Below are positions 25,421-33,736 of a stretch of DNA of 64,000 nucleotides, one piece after another. The position numbers and the translations under genes were made by a program. This DNA comes from Parvularcula sp039818345. GTDB taxonomy: Bacteria > Pseudomonadota > Alphaproteobacteria > Caulobacterales > Parvularculaceae. The notes under the pieces are model-generated. The model had not been told where the DNA came from. It saw nothing but the letters and a program-made list of their open reading frames with translations, and searched no databases. The first letter of the stretch is position 1. Each line of letters starts with the position of its first letter. The stretch covers positions 112,359-176,358 of the forward strand of contig JBCBUC010000005.1 of assembly GCA_039818345.1 (NCBI GenBank), written 5' to 3'.

Positions 25421-25873
25421 TTACGCCTTATGGGTAACGTCTTGGAGGGTGTCCTTAAGGGGCGCCAAATCTGGCTCGAAAGCCTCTCGGCGCGCCTTCA
25501 CCGACCATAAGAGATCCGCTGAATAGTGCCGGTTGAGCCAGGACATACCGCCCAGAGGAGAAGCCATCACCGTGCCGTGGATGTCGCTCAGTGATTGTTG
25601 CTCGGTTTCAGCAATGATCATCATTGCCATTTCCATGCAGGCATAGGTGATCGTGGCGTGGTAGCCCTCGGTGTCGGTGTTTTGGCCGCCCACCGCTACG
25701 TTGTAAGGCGGGATCGCTGCCGCGATCGTTGCGAAGGGATCATCCGCAGTCTTTGCGATCACAAGCGCCGCCGCCCAATGAGCAGCATGCGTCCATTCCA
25801 CCTTGGGCAGCGAACGATCGAGCAGGCGCTGTGCGATGCTCTCGATGTCTTGGTCATTAAAGGGCGCGGACAC
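25421..25873 (-). CDS. Conserved hypothetical protein
   Basis: A 150-residue cytosolic protein with no signal peptide or membrane segment. It has a run of conserved-looking features: EWTHAAHWAAALVIA near 26-40, PPYNVAVGGQNTDTEGYHATIT near 55-77, and a C-terminal acidic part. I have a general memory of similar small proteins with the His-Ala-Ala-His and NTDTxGYHxTIT pattern in proteobacteria, but I cannot name a family or function. The gene lies between sciP and aspS on the minus strand and is divergent from aspS. Confidence 0.65.
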   Translation of the reverse strand: MSAPFNDQDIESIAQRLLDRSLPKVEWTHAAHWAAALVIAKTADDPFATIAAAIPPYNVAVGGQNTDTEGYHATITYACMEMAMMIIAETEQQSLSDIHGTVMASPLGGMSWLNRHYSADLLWSVKARREAFEPDLAPLKDTLQDVTHKA

Positions 25874-25950
25874 GGGCTGATCCTAGGCTGTTCTTGACGG
25901 TTTCGACGCGCCGCTTCATGGCACGATTTTCGTGTTTAGGACGATCTATC

Positions 25951-27777
25951 ATGCATGCTTATCGCTCGCACCATTGCGGCGCGCTCCGGGCCACCGACGT
26001 TGGATCAGAGGTTCGCCTCTCGGGCTGGGTTCACCGAAAGCGCGACCATGGCGGCCTTTTGTTCATCGACCTGCGAGACCATTACGGCCTGACGCAGATC
26101 CTTTGCGAGCCCGAAGAGGCGTTTTTCGCAGACGTCGAAGCTGTTCGGGCGGAAAGCTGCATCCGCATAGACGGCGTCGTCGTTGCCCGTGACGACGAGG
26201 CGAAGAACCCCAACCTCGCGACTGGTGAGATTGAGGTGCGTATCAAGACGTTCGACGTGATGAGCGCCGCCGGTGATCTACCGCTGCCTGTCTTTGGCGA
26301 GCCCGACTATCCCGAAGATATTCGCATGCGGCATCGCTATCTCGATCTTCGCCGTGAGACGATGCACAAGAACATTGCGATGCGCTCGGGTGTGGTGGCG
26401 AAGCTTCGCCGCGGGATGGAGGATGCTGGGTTCACGGAGTATCAAACCCCCATTCTAACGGCCTCATCGCCTGAGGGCGCACGCGACTTTCTTGTTCCTT
26501 CGCGCCTTCATCCAGGCAAGTTCTTCGCGCTGCCCCAGGCGCCGCAGATCTTTAAACAGCTGATCATGGTCTCCGGCTTTGATCGCTATTTTCAGATCGC
26601 GCCCTGTTTCCGCGACGAGGATGCCCGCGCAGACCGCTCCGCCGGTGAGTTTTATCAGCTCGATATCGAGATGAGCTTTGTGGAGCAGCAAGAGGTCTTC
26701 GATACCACCGGTCCGGTGGTTGAGGCTGCGTTCAAAGCCTTCGCGGGCGAACGCACAGTCGATGATTACAGCACCTGGCAGCATATTCCTTATGCGGAAT
26801 CGATGCTCAAATACGGCTCAGATAAACCTGATCTCCGTGTACCTCTCGAAATGCAGATCGTCACGGAGCATTTCAAAGGATCGGGTTTTAAGATCTTTGC
26901 ATCGATGGCCGAAGACCCCGAGAAGCAGATCCGTGCGATCCCTGCGCCGGGCGGCGGCAGCCGTGCTTTTTGTGATCGGATGAACTCCTGGGCACAGAAA
27001 CAGGGTCTCCCAGGCATGGGCTACATCATGTTTGACGATGGCGACGGAAAAGGCCCGCTCGCAAAGAACATCGGGCCTGAACGCACCCACGCCATCCGCG
27101 AGCAGCTTGGTCTTGGAGAAGGCGACGCGGCCTTCTTCATGGCCGGGAAGGTCGAGGAGTTCGAAAAAATCGCTGGCGGCGCGCGGGTGGAGATCGCGCG
27201 TGAACTCCAAGGCATGGGCAAGACCATGCCCGATGGCTCGCCGCTCTTTGATGAGAAACGCTTCGCGTTCTGCTGGATTGTCGACTTCCCGATGTATGAG
27301 TGGGATGAGGAGCACAAGAAGGTCGAGTTTGGTCACAACCCCTTCTCCATGCCGCAAGGCGGTCTTGCCGCGCTCGAGGCAGCTGCAACGGACGAAGAGG
27401 TCTTGGCCCTTAAAGCCAACCAATATGACCTCGTCTGCAACGGCTATGAAATGGCGTCCGGCGCCATCCGGAACCACAAGCCAGAAGTGATGTACGCGGC
27501 CTTTGCGAAGGCCGGCTATGGCCCAGAGGTCGTGGAGAACGAGTTTGGCGGCATGCTGAACGCGTTCAAATATGGCGCGCCTCCGCATGGCGGTGTGGCT
27601 TACGGTGTCGACCGGATTGTGATGCTGCTTGCCGATCAAGAGAACATCCGTGAAGTGACGATGTTCCCGCTCACGCAAAACGCCGAAGACCTGCTCCTCG
27701 GTGCGCCGTCCGAGGCCTCACCTGAGCAGCTCAAGGATGTGCACATCCGAGTCGTCCAACCGATCAAAGAGGCGTAA
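25951..27777 (+). CDS. aspS: Aspartyl-tRNA synthetase
   Basis: Class II synthetase that charges tRNA(Asp), and possibly tRNA(Asn), with aspartate. The 608-residue length with a GAD insertion is the bacterial type. The N-terminal OB fold has LSGWVHRKRDHGGLLFIDLRD; motif 2 is near FRDEDARADR; the C-terminal motif 3 GVAYGVDRIVMLL is clear. ATG 25951 (MHAYRSHHCGAL) is chosen over the upstream in-frame ATG at 25894, which adds residues unlike the family. Confidence 0.96.
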   Translation: MHAYRSHHCGALRATDVGSEVRLSGWVHRKRDHGGLLFIDLRDHYGLTQILCEPEEAFFADVEAVRAESCIRIDGVVVARDDEAKNPNLATGEIEVRIKTFDVMSAAGDLPLPVFGEPDYPEDIRMRHRYLDLRRETMHKNIAMRSGVVAKLRRGMEDAGFTEYQTPILTASSPEGARDFLVPSRLHPGKFFALPQAPQIFKQLIMVSGFDRYFQIAPCFRDEDARADRSAGEFYQLDIEMSFVEQQEVFDTTGPVVEAAFKAFAGERTVDDYSTWQHIPYAESMLKYGSDKPDLRVPLEMQIVTEHFKGSGFKIFASMAEDPEKQIRAIPAPGGGSRAFCDRMNSWAQKQGLPGMGYIMFDDGDGKGPLAKNIGPERTHAIREQLGLGEGDAAFFMAGKVEEFEKIAGGARVEIARELQGMGKTMPDGSPLFDEKRFAFCWIVDFPMYEWDEEHKKVEFGHNPFSMPQGGLAALEAAATDEEVLALKANQYDLVCNGYEMASGAIRNHKPEVMYAAFAKAGYGPEVVENEFGGMLNAFKYGAPPHGGVAYGVDRIVMLLADQENIREVTMFPLTQNAEDLLLGAPSEASPEQLKDVHIRVVQPIKEA

Positions 27778-27787
27778 CGCTAGAGGG

Positions 27788-28294
27788 ATGATCTTTGCAT
27801 CCCTCTTATCCGCTCTCGCTCTGTCCTCGGCGTCCTCTAATCCGGAGGAGATCCTCGACGTCCTCGATCGTTTCTTCGTGGCTCTCGAACGGGCCGACGC
27901 AGATGCGATGCGGTCGATGGTCGAGGAGGGCACGCTGCTGACGTCGCTCCGTCGGGGTGAGGACGATGTTCCTGCCACACAGGCAACGGAACGGGACGAT
28001 TGGATCGGGTCCTTGGATGGGCTCGAGGGGGTGATCGTTGAGCTTTACTGGAGCCCCAAGGTCGAGGTGTCGCCGGTCGGACTGGCCCATGCGTGGGTGC
28101 CCTATGTGGTCGAGGCCAATGGCGAGCGGGTCCATTGCGGTGTCGATGCCTTTACGTTGATCAAGCGCGAGAGCGGCTGGCGGATTTCGGGTCTTTACGA
28201 CACCCGCGATCCACATGGCTGCGATCGGCTCAGTCTCGAGGAGGGACGCGAGACGATGCGGCCCGCCGCGTTGCGCGCGAAACTCAAATCATAG
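27788..28294 (+). CDS. Secreted NTF2/SnoaL-like protein
   Basis: ATG 27788 follows GAGGG and lies ten bases after the aspS stop. The first 15-18 residues are hydrophobic (MIFASLLSALALSSASS), a likely signal peptide. The rest (168 residues in total) fits the cone-like NTF2/SnoaL fold: EEILDVLDRFFVALERADADAMRSMVEEG at the start, and VDAFTLIKRESGWRISGLYDTRDPHGC near the end. These proteins bind small molecules or act as simple enzymes, so no substrate can be named. It may be translated together with aspS. Confidence 0.7.
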   Translation: MIFASLLSALALSSASSNPEEILDVLDRFFVALERADADAMRSMVEEGTLLTSLRRGEDDVPATQATERDDWIGSLDGLEGVIVELYWSPKVEVSPVGLAHAWVPYVVEANGERVHCGVDAFTLIKRESGWRISGLYDTRDPHGCDRLSLEEGRETMRPAALRAKLKS

Positions 28295-28324
28295 TGCTGG
28301 GGCAGCGCTACCGGTTGGACCAAT

Positions 28325-29716
28325 CTACGCGGCTTCTTGCTCGGCGATGAGTTTTTGTAAGTTGAACGCAGCCGGCATCATCGCTGCTTGCATACGCTCA
28401 AGGATCTCTTTGCGTTCAGGGAGGGTGTTGTCGCCCGCGCTAATGACGGTTGAGAATGGATCAAGTCGCGACTGGCGCATGAAACTCGACACCAGCGGTG
28501 AGTCCCGCCAGGCGGCTGCGTTCATGAAACCAACAAGCGTGGTTTTGAAGAAATCAGCAGGCGTATCAGGCAATGGAACCGGCGTGGCGAGCTTGTTCTT
28601 TTCTTCGTCCGACTCAAGATTGGCTTCGAGATGGGCGATCAGCGTGGCGCTGAAGCTCACCGAAGGAAAACGCACGAGCTGACAGGTAATCTCATTGCCT
28701 TGGAACATCGGAACTTGCTCTTGGCGTGAGATGGCTGATGCTGTGCAGTCCACTGCCAGCGTGCCAACAGGAAGCTGGACAGAGCCGCCATCAAGCACCA
28801 CTTGATGCGCTTCGAGGGTTTGTACACGTCCCATACGGACGATGTTGCGCAGTTTCTGCAGCATCTCAATTTCGCGTTCGGTGACAGTCGCTGCGTGGAA
28901 CATTTGCGGCATCACGGTTTGATCGACGCGCAACCAATTGCCGTGTTCCTCCTGCCGGAGAGCGAAGTCATCAGCCGACGTCGCCGCCGCGATGGCTTCG
29001 AGCATCGAGGCAAACCCGCCGATCGTGTCGCCAAAGAAGTTTTGGGCGGACTGGGCGGTTCTGCGGTTGATGAGCCAGCTGTCGCGCGGAACGATCCACG
29101 TGATCATATCAGGATCAGCGCCGGATTTGAGCAGGAACAAACAGGTGTCGATCGCCGTTTTGCCGCCACCGACGACCAAGAAATGCTGATAAAAAGGCGC
29201 AAGCCGCGGCAGATCATTCGGTGGACAGACTGATGCGCCCGGCCCGACATCATATTTGGGCGGATGGGTTTTCGGCACGGCGTTTTCAAATCGCCCAGCA
29301 TTGACCACTTTCTTCCGTACTGTGATCGGTTTGATTCCGCCGCCGAGAAGTGATTTGACTGACCGGTCCTCGGTCACTTCATGAAGCGGGAAATAATGAA
29401 CGCGGCCTGATGGAATGAGGCGTTCGCGCAAACAGGTTTGGAAATGGTTCGTCACCTCTGTCCCGCTCGCCAGGCAATGAAGCCCTGCATTGGGTCCATC
29501 GGTATCAACCCTGTCTGTTCCTAACGTCGCTGAAGGCACACCATAATAAGAAGCAGGCTGATGAAGTTCGACAAAGGGATAGGTATCAACCCAATGTCCG
29601 CCCGCGTGGCCTCGGCGGTCGACAATCGCCATGGTCGCGTCGGTGTCCGTGAACAGCTGATCGGCAAAGCATAGGCCCGTCGTGCCAGCACCAATAATGA
29701 GATAATCGACTTCCAC
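28325..29716 (-). CDS. FAD-dependent oxidoreductase (monooxygenase-like)
   Basis: A 463-residue flavoprotein. The first Rossmann motif is GAGTTG (residues 9-14, after MEVDYLII). The segment DRRGHAGGHWVDTYPFVELHQPASYYG follows the FAD region as in flavin monooxygenases (Baeyer-Villiger and N-hydroxylating types); a second dinucleotide motif VVGGGKTAIDTCLFLL is near residue 180. The GTG start has GGAGGA five to six bases upstream. Substrate unknown. It is convergent with the NTF2-like gene and separated from it by 30 bases. Confidence 0.8.
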   Translation of the reverse strand: MEVDYLIIGAGTTGLCFADQLFTDTDATMAIVDRRGHAGGHWVDTYPFVELHQPASYYGVPSATLGTDRVDTDGPNAGLHCLASGTEVTNHFQTCLRERLIPSGRVHYFPLHEVTEDRSVKSLLGGGIKPITVRKKVVNAGRFENAVPKTHPPKYDVGPGASVCPPNDLPRLAPFYQHFLVVGGGKTAIDTCLFLLKSGADPDMITWIVPRDSWLINRRTAQSAQNFFGDTIGGFASMLEAIAAATSADDFALRQEEHGNWLRVDQTVMPQMFHAATVTEREIEMLQKLRNIVRMGRVQTLEAHQVVLDGGSVQLPVGTLAVDCTASAISRQEQVPMFQGNEITCQLVRFPSVSFSATLIAHLEANLESDEEKNKLATPVPLPDTPADFFKTTLVGFMNAAAWRDSPLVSSFMRQSRLDPFSTVISAGDNTLPERKEILERMQAAMMPAAFNLQKLIAEQEAA

Positions 29717-29768
29717 CGGGTTCCTCCGCGCAATATTCGTCTTTTGAAGAGGTTAGGGGCCCGTACGC

Positions 29769-30323
29769 TTAAGCGCCAAGATCTTTATCAGCCGCCTCGG
29801 CTTCAAGCTGTCGCACTAAGGGGCCAATCTCGCGCCGCCATTCTCGCTCGGTCAAGACACCGACATGGCGGTGACGGATGATTCCGTTTTTGTCGATCAC
29901 AAAGGTCTCCGGCGCGCCGGTCACACCGAATTCGGCCACCGCCCTGCCTGTTTGATCGAGTCCCACCGCCTCAAACGGACTACCATAGCGGTCGAGCCAT
30001 TGCGCCCCAGCCTCGGGCGTGTCGTTCCAATCAAGGCCGTAGATTCGATAACCGCGTTCTTGCAGCTCCATCAAAAACGGGTGCTCGTATGTGCAGTACG
30101 TGCACCATGATCCCCAGACATTCACCAGCGTGACCTCTCCGGTGAGGGTCGAGGGGTCAAAAGGGCCGTTATAGCGCGGCAAGGGCTCAAGCTCGACTGC
30201 TGGCGCCGGCTTGCCGATCATCGCCGATGGCAAAGAGGTCCCGTCAATAGAGAGCCCGCGGAACGCAAAGACCGCCACCATGCCAAAAGCGATCGCTGGA
30301 AGGACCAAGATGTGTCGATTCAT
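29769..30323 (-). CDS. CcmG/DsbE-type membrane-anchored thioredoxin
   Basis: An N-terminal hydrophobic segment (residues about 4-22) anchors the 184-residue protein, and the thioredoxin-like domain faces the periplasm. The active site is WCTYC (residues 73-77), with the cis-proline loop GAPETFVIDKNGIIRH, which matches CcmG/ResA-type proteins that keep apocytochrome c thiols reduced. The usual ccm neighbours are absent here, so the cytochrome c role is an inference and another thiol-reducing role is possible. Confidence 0.82.
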   Translation of the reverse strand: MNRHILVLPAIAFGMVAVFAFRGLSIDGTSLPSAMIGKPAPAVELEPLPRYNGPFDPSTLTGEVTLVNVWGSWCTYCTYEHPFLMELQERGYRIYGLDWNDTPEAGAQWLDRYGSPFEAVGLDQTGRAVAEFGVTGAPETFVIDKNGIIRHRHVGVLTEREWRREIGPLVRQLEAEAADKDLGA

Positions 30324-30428
30324 GGCACTGATATGGCGAAGGGGGCTTGCAAACGGAAGAGTCCATTCTTTTATCGATTATCATGATGCATGACCGCATC
30401 GTAATCTGGGCATGGAAGGGAGGCTCAT

Positions 30429-30827
30429 ATGAATGACATTGCCGAAAGGGAGAAGAAATCCGGAGGCGGCATCGCCAAGTTTTTTCTTTTCCTCATGATC
30501 CTGGCAATCGCCGCTGGCACGTACGCGCTTTATCAGCACGGCGCTGACGGAAACATCACCATCAATGGCCGCGGCGTTGATGACTTGGCGCTTTGGGAAG
30601 TTGTTGGCGCGGTGATGATCGGTTTTCTTGGCCTGGTGGTCGGCCTGATCGGTGGTTTGATCGGGGTTGTGGTGGCGCTGGCGGCCGCATCAATCGCCAT
30701 CGTCTTGGGCCTTCTGGGGATTTTTGCGGGCATCTTTTTGACCGCAGGGTTCTTGTTTGGGCCTATTCTACTGATCATCCTAATCGTCATTGTCATCCGT
30801 AAGCGCACCAATCCGGACGTCATCTAA
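30429..30827 (+). CDS. Small membrane protein, three or four helices
   Basis: A 132-residue protein starting MNDIAEREKKSGGG. One hydrophobic segment is at about 17-36. A long Gly/Ile/Val/Leu-rich region (58-122) then crosses the membrane two or three times, and the end RKRTNPDVI is basic. Between them, TINGRGVDDLALWEV may be a periplasmic loop. ATG 30429 has GGAGG about six bases upstream. I do not recognise the family. Confidence 0.65.
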   Translation: MNDIAEREKKSGGGIAKFFLFLMILAIAAGTYALYQHGADGNITINGRGVDDLALWEVVGAVMIGFLGLVVGLIGGLIGVVVALAAASIAIVLGLLGIFAGIFLTAGFLFGPILLIILIVIVIRKRTNPDVI

Positions 30828-30958
30828 CAGGAGAGCGAGGATCACCCTCCGGAGGCCTTGATGGGCCACCGGACCTCGCGCGGAAGATGACAAAGGATTG
30901 GCTGTTCTTGGCCGCGAAGGCGGGGCATGGTCGCGCCAAGACAGAAGAGACATAGACG

Positions 30959-31621
30959 ATGATCATAACCCTTTTGGCCGCCGTCTCGGCGATGAGCATG
31001 AACGAGGACGTGATGGCCGCGCTGAAAGCGCAAGCTGCTGCTTACCAAGCCCGTCCGACGTGCAGCGTGACGGTGGCTGCTGATATCGATACAGAAACCA
31101 ACGACGGCCCAAGGGACGAGAATTTGTTGTTGCGGTATGATCACTTGGCGGAGAGCTGGACAGCCTTAGAGGGGCCGGAAAACCCCCAAGATAATCAAAG
31201 CGAGCGCCCCACGCCCCGTGATTGGTATGTGCGTGCCTTGACCATGGCCGCAGCGGCGGAAAGCGCTGAGACACAGGAAGACGGGACGATCGTTCTTTAC
31301 ACCGAAAACCTTCCAAAAGGGACACTGATGGATCAGCAAGAGGGCCGCGACAACAGCAAACGGTCGCGCGCTGAAACGACGGTGTCGATGGAAAGCGGTG
31401 AGCCCGTGATCACCGCCTATACCGTCTCCTTGAAAAAATCTTTCCGTATTCCCCTGGTGGTCCGCGTCAAAGATTTCAGCGAAGAGATGATCTTTGGGCA
31501 GTCGGACGATTATGGCCCACTTGCCACCTCGCGGACGAACATTTGGGACGTATCCTTCACGGGTGGTTACCAGCGCGGAACGGCGAAACTATCCTACACC
31601 GATTATGACTGCCCTGCATGA
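30959..31621 (+). CDS. Probable secreted protein of unknown function
   Basis: The 220-residue product begins with a short hydrophobic stretch (MIITLLAAVSAMS) that could be a weak signal peptide. The rest is hydrophilic and rich in Glu, Thr and Ser, with two Cys (CSV near residue 35 and CPA at the end) that could pair. The ending FTGGYQRGTAKLSYTDYDC suggests a beta-rich domain. No known motif. A strong hairpin terminator follows one base after the stop. Confidence 0.55.
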   Translation: MIITLLAAVSAMSMNEDVMAALKAQAAAYQARPTCSVTVAADIDTETNDGPRDENLLLRYDHLAESWTALEGPENPQDNQSERPTPRDWYVRALTMAAAAESAETQEDGTIVLYTENLPKGTLMDQQEGRDNSKRSRAETTVSMESGEPVITAYTVSLKKSFRIPLVVRVKDFSEEMIFGQSDDYGPLATSRTNIWDVSFTGGYQRGTAKLSYTDYDCPA

Positions 31622-31651
31622 AAAATGCCCGCTCGGCTGAGCGGGCATTTT
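31622..31651. terminator. Bidirectional intrinsic terminator
   Basis: A 13-bp near-perfect stem AAAATGCCCGCTC / GAGCGGGCATTTT with loop GGCT, carrying A- and T-rich ends on both sides. It lies directly after the plus-strand unknown gene and a few bases after the minus-strand microprotein, and can terminate both. Confidence 0.88.
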
Positions 31652-31655
31652 GAGC

Positions 31656-31769
31656 CTAAGCGGCTTTCTTGAGAGCTTTTTGCGCTTTCTTCAGTTTGCC
31701 CTCGTGCTTCGCGATCGTCTTGCGGCGCGATTTAATCTCTTTTTTGAGAGCTTTGACTTTTTTCGACAT
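31656..31769 (-). CDS. 37-residue lysine-rich basic microprotein
   Basis: This short gene on the minus strand starts MSKKVKALKK and ends KALKKAA. It has 14 Lys and two Arg in 37 residues, only two Glu, and regularly spaced Leu, Ile and Ala, so it should form a highly basic amphipathic helix or coiled coil. ATG 31769 has GGAGA about nine bases upstream. It lies 30 bases after the ribbon-helix-helix gene, probably in the same transcript, and ends just before a strong terminator. DNA or RNA binding is inferred from charge only. Confidence 0.6.
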   Translation of the reverse strand: MSKKVKALKKEIKSRRKTIAKHEGKLKKAQKALKKAA

Positions 31770-31799
31770 GGATTGTCGTCTCCATTTTTGAGGGAAACG

Positions 31800-32033
31800 C
31801 TATTTCGGAGATCCTCCGCCATCACCGTGTTCCTTGAGGAACCCCTTGATGAAGCGGCGGATCTCCCTGGCAGCGCTGGTATCCAGTTCATCGCAAAGCT
31901 CGACGAACTGATCCCGTTCCTCGCGGTGGAGGCGAATGACAAGCTGGCTGTCTTTTTTTGTTTTTCTTGAGCTCTTGTCGTTCGGCACAGGTGAACCCGT
32001 TTGGCTATGCGATGCATCCCAACGTATATACAT
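31800..32033 (-). CDS. Ribbon-helix-helix DNA-binding protein
   Basis: A 77-residue protein. After a polar N-terminal tail (MYIRWDASHSQTGSPVPND) and a Lys-rich stretch comes the pattern SQLVIRLHREERDQFVELCD, then ELDTSAAREIRRFIKGFL, which reads as beta strand, helix A and helix B of an Arc/MetJ-type domain. The end is HGDGGGSPK. ATG 32033 is preferred to an in-frame TTG at 32048; no strong Shine-Dalgarno is visible for either. Gaps of 51 bases to the upstream mutase gene and 30 to the Lys-rich microprotein suggest a joint transcript. The regulated genes are unknown. No toxin gene sits next to it. Confidence 0.65.
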   Translation of the reverse strand: MYIRWDASHSQTGSPVPNDKSSRKTKKDSQLVIRLHREERDQFVELCDELDTSAAREIRRFIKGFLKEHGDGGGSPK

Positions 32034-32084
32034 TCGATAGCTTATCAAGCAGTTTCTGCAGCAGGGTAAAAATACTGTAGCGGA

Positions 32085-33572
32085 TCAGAGCGTCTGGTTG
32101 AACGCTCCGACCTCAGGCTCCTCGTCGAGCACGGCCTTCAGCTCGCCGAACATCGCGTTGCGGGCTTCTTCGGAGGCGGGGCTTTCGACCACCACGACGA
32201 GTTCTGGTTTGTTCGAGGACGCCCGGATGAGGCCCCAGGTACCATCTTCGACCGTGATGCGTACGCCATTGACCGTGTTCACATCGGCCACTTTCTGGCC
32301 AATCATTTCTGTCCGCTCAGAAAGCCTTGCCACAATCCGTTCAATGACATTGTACTTCTCTTCGTCCGAGCACTTGGGCGACATGGTCGGCGACTGATAC
32401 GTCAACGGAAGGTCACGGCGGAGGTCAGCCAGGCTCTTGCCTGGGTTGCGCTCGAGCATTTTCAGGATCGCGATCGCCGCGACGAGACCGTCATCATAAC
32501 CGCGGCCATAGGGTTCCCGGAAAAAGAAGTGGCCGGACTTCTCAAACCCAGCAACAGCGCCAAGGTCTGTGGTCTTGCGTTTGATATAGCTGTGGCCCGT
32601 CTTCCAATAATGCGTGGTGGCGCCGTTCTCTTTCAGCACAGGATCGGTGTTGAAGAGCCCCGTCGATTTCACATCGACAACAAACACCGCGTTATCGATC
32701 TGTGCGGAGAGGTCTCGAGCCAGCATGACACCAATCTTGTCAGCGAAGATCTCGTCACCCTCATTGTCCACCACGCCGCAGCGGTCGCCATCGCCGTCAA
32801 AGCCGAGGGCCAGGTCGGCGCCGTGCTCTTTAACAGCCGCTTGCATCGCATGGAGCATTTCCATGTCTTCTGGGTTCGGATTGTATTTAGGGAAGGTATG
32901 ATCAAGTTCGTCATCCATCGGGATGACCTCAACGCCCAAGCGCTTTAACGCTTCGGGCGCATAGGCGCCTGCGGTACCGTTGCCGCATGCCGCGATGACC
33001 TTGATCGGCCGATCGATTGAGACGTTATCGGTGAGGTCTGCGATATACCGTTCACGGAGGTCCGTGTGGTAGACATAGGAGCCGCCGTCACGCGCCTGCG
33101 CCTCACCTTTCAGCACGATTTCTTTGAGACGGCCCATCTCGTCAGGTCCAAAGGTGAGGGGCGCTTCCACGCCCATTTTCACGCCGGTCCAGCCATTTTC
33201 ATTATGGCTGGCCGTCACCATCGCAACGCAAGGCACATCGAGCGCAAACTGCGCGAAGTAAGCCACCGGTGAGAGGGCAAGGCCGATATCATGCACTTTG
33301 ATACCGGCGGACATCAGCCCAACGGTGAGGGCTTGCTTGATGCCCGCGGAATAGCCGCGAAAATCGTGCCCCACGACAATTTCTGGCCGCTTGCCGAGCT
33401 CATGGATCAGCGTACCGAGGCCAGCGCCGAGCGCTTGGATCCCCAGCACATTGATTTCTTCGCCGAAAATCCATCGTGCGTCGTACTCGCGAAAACCGGT
33501 TGGCTTCACTTTCGGTAGCACCTCGTAATCGAGCGTGTTGGGGGACAGATCAGCTTTTGGCTGGGGCAGCAT
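32085..33572 (-). CDS. Phosphomannomutase/phosphoglucomutase
   Basis: Alpha-D-phosphohexomutase that interconverts hexose 1- and 6-phosphates and feeds polysaccharide precursors. The 495-residue protein has the phosphoserine loop TASHNENGWTGVK (Ser122), the metal-binding loop DGDGDR in LGFDGDGDRCGVVDNEGDE, and the C-terminal phosphate-binding segment RASSNKPELVVVVE. The start ATG 33572 has AGGAG seven bases upstream; a longer frame from 33620 is less likely. The segment GFREYDARW at the N-terminus is typical of the PMM/PGM group. Confidence 0.92.
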   Translation of the reverse strand: MLPQPKADLSPNTLDYEVLPKVKPTGFREYDARWIFGEEINVLGIQALGAGLGTLIHELGKRPEIVVGHDFRGYSAGIKQALTVGLMSAGIKVHDIGLALSPVAYFAQFALDVPCVAMVTASHNENGWTGVKMGVEAPLTFGPDEMGRLKEIVLKGEAQARDGGSYVYHTDLRERYIADLTDNVSIDRPIKVIAACGNGTAGAYAPEALKRLGVEVIPMDDELDHTFPKYNPNPEDMEMLHAMQAAVKEHGADLALGFDGDGDRCGVVDNEGDEIFADKIGVMLARDLSAQIDNAVFVVDVKSTGLFNTDPVLKENGATTHYWKTGHSYIKRKTTDLGAVAGFEKSGHFFFREPYGRGYDDGLVAAIAILKMLERNPGKSLADLRRDLPLTYQSPTMSPKCSDEEKYNVIERIVARLSERTEMIGQKVADVNTVNGVRITVEDGTWGLIRASSNKPELVVVVESPASEEARNAMFGELKAVLDEEPEVGAFNQTL

Positions 33573-33736
33573 GATGAAGCTCCTGTTGGACGCCGGGACA
33601 CTAGGGAAGGCGGCTATCATCGCAAGACTTACGCCAGAGAAACTTATTCGTTCTTGGCTGACAGAAAGGTCGCTCCCAAGAACCTCCTATGTTAACCCCT
33701 CCCTGGTGGGATTTTCGGACACTTTGACTGGATATC

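Noticed and set aside
26818..27678. A 286-residue minus-strand frame inside aspS
   Set aside because: Complement of a clear synthetase; no family character.
30887..30955. A 22-codon frame before the 30959 gene
   Set aside because: Very short, weak ribosome-binding site, no pattern; cannot be separated from chance.
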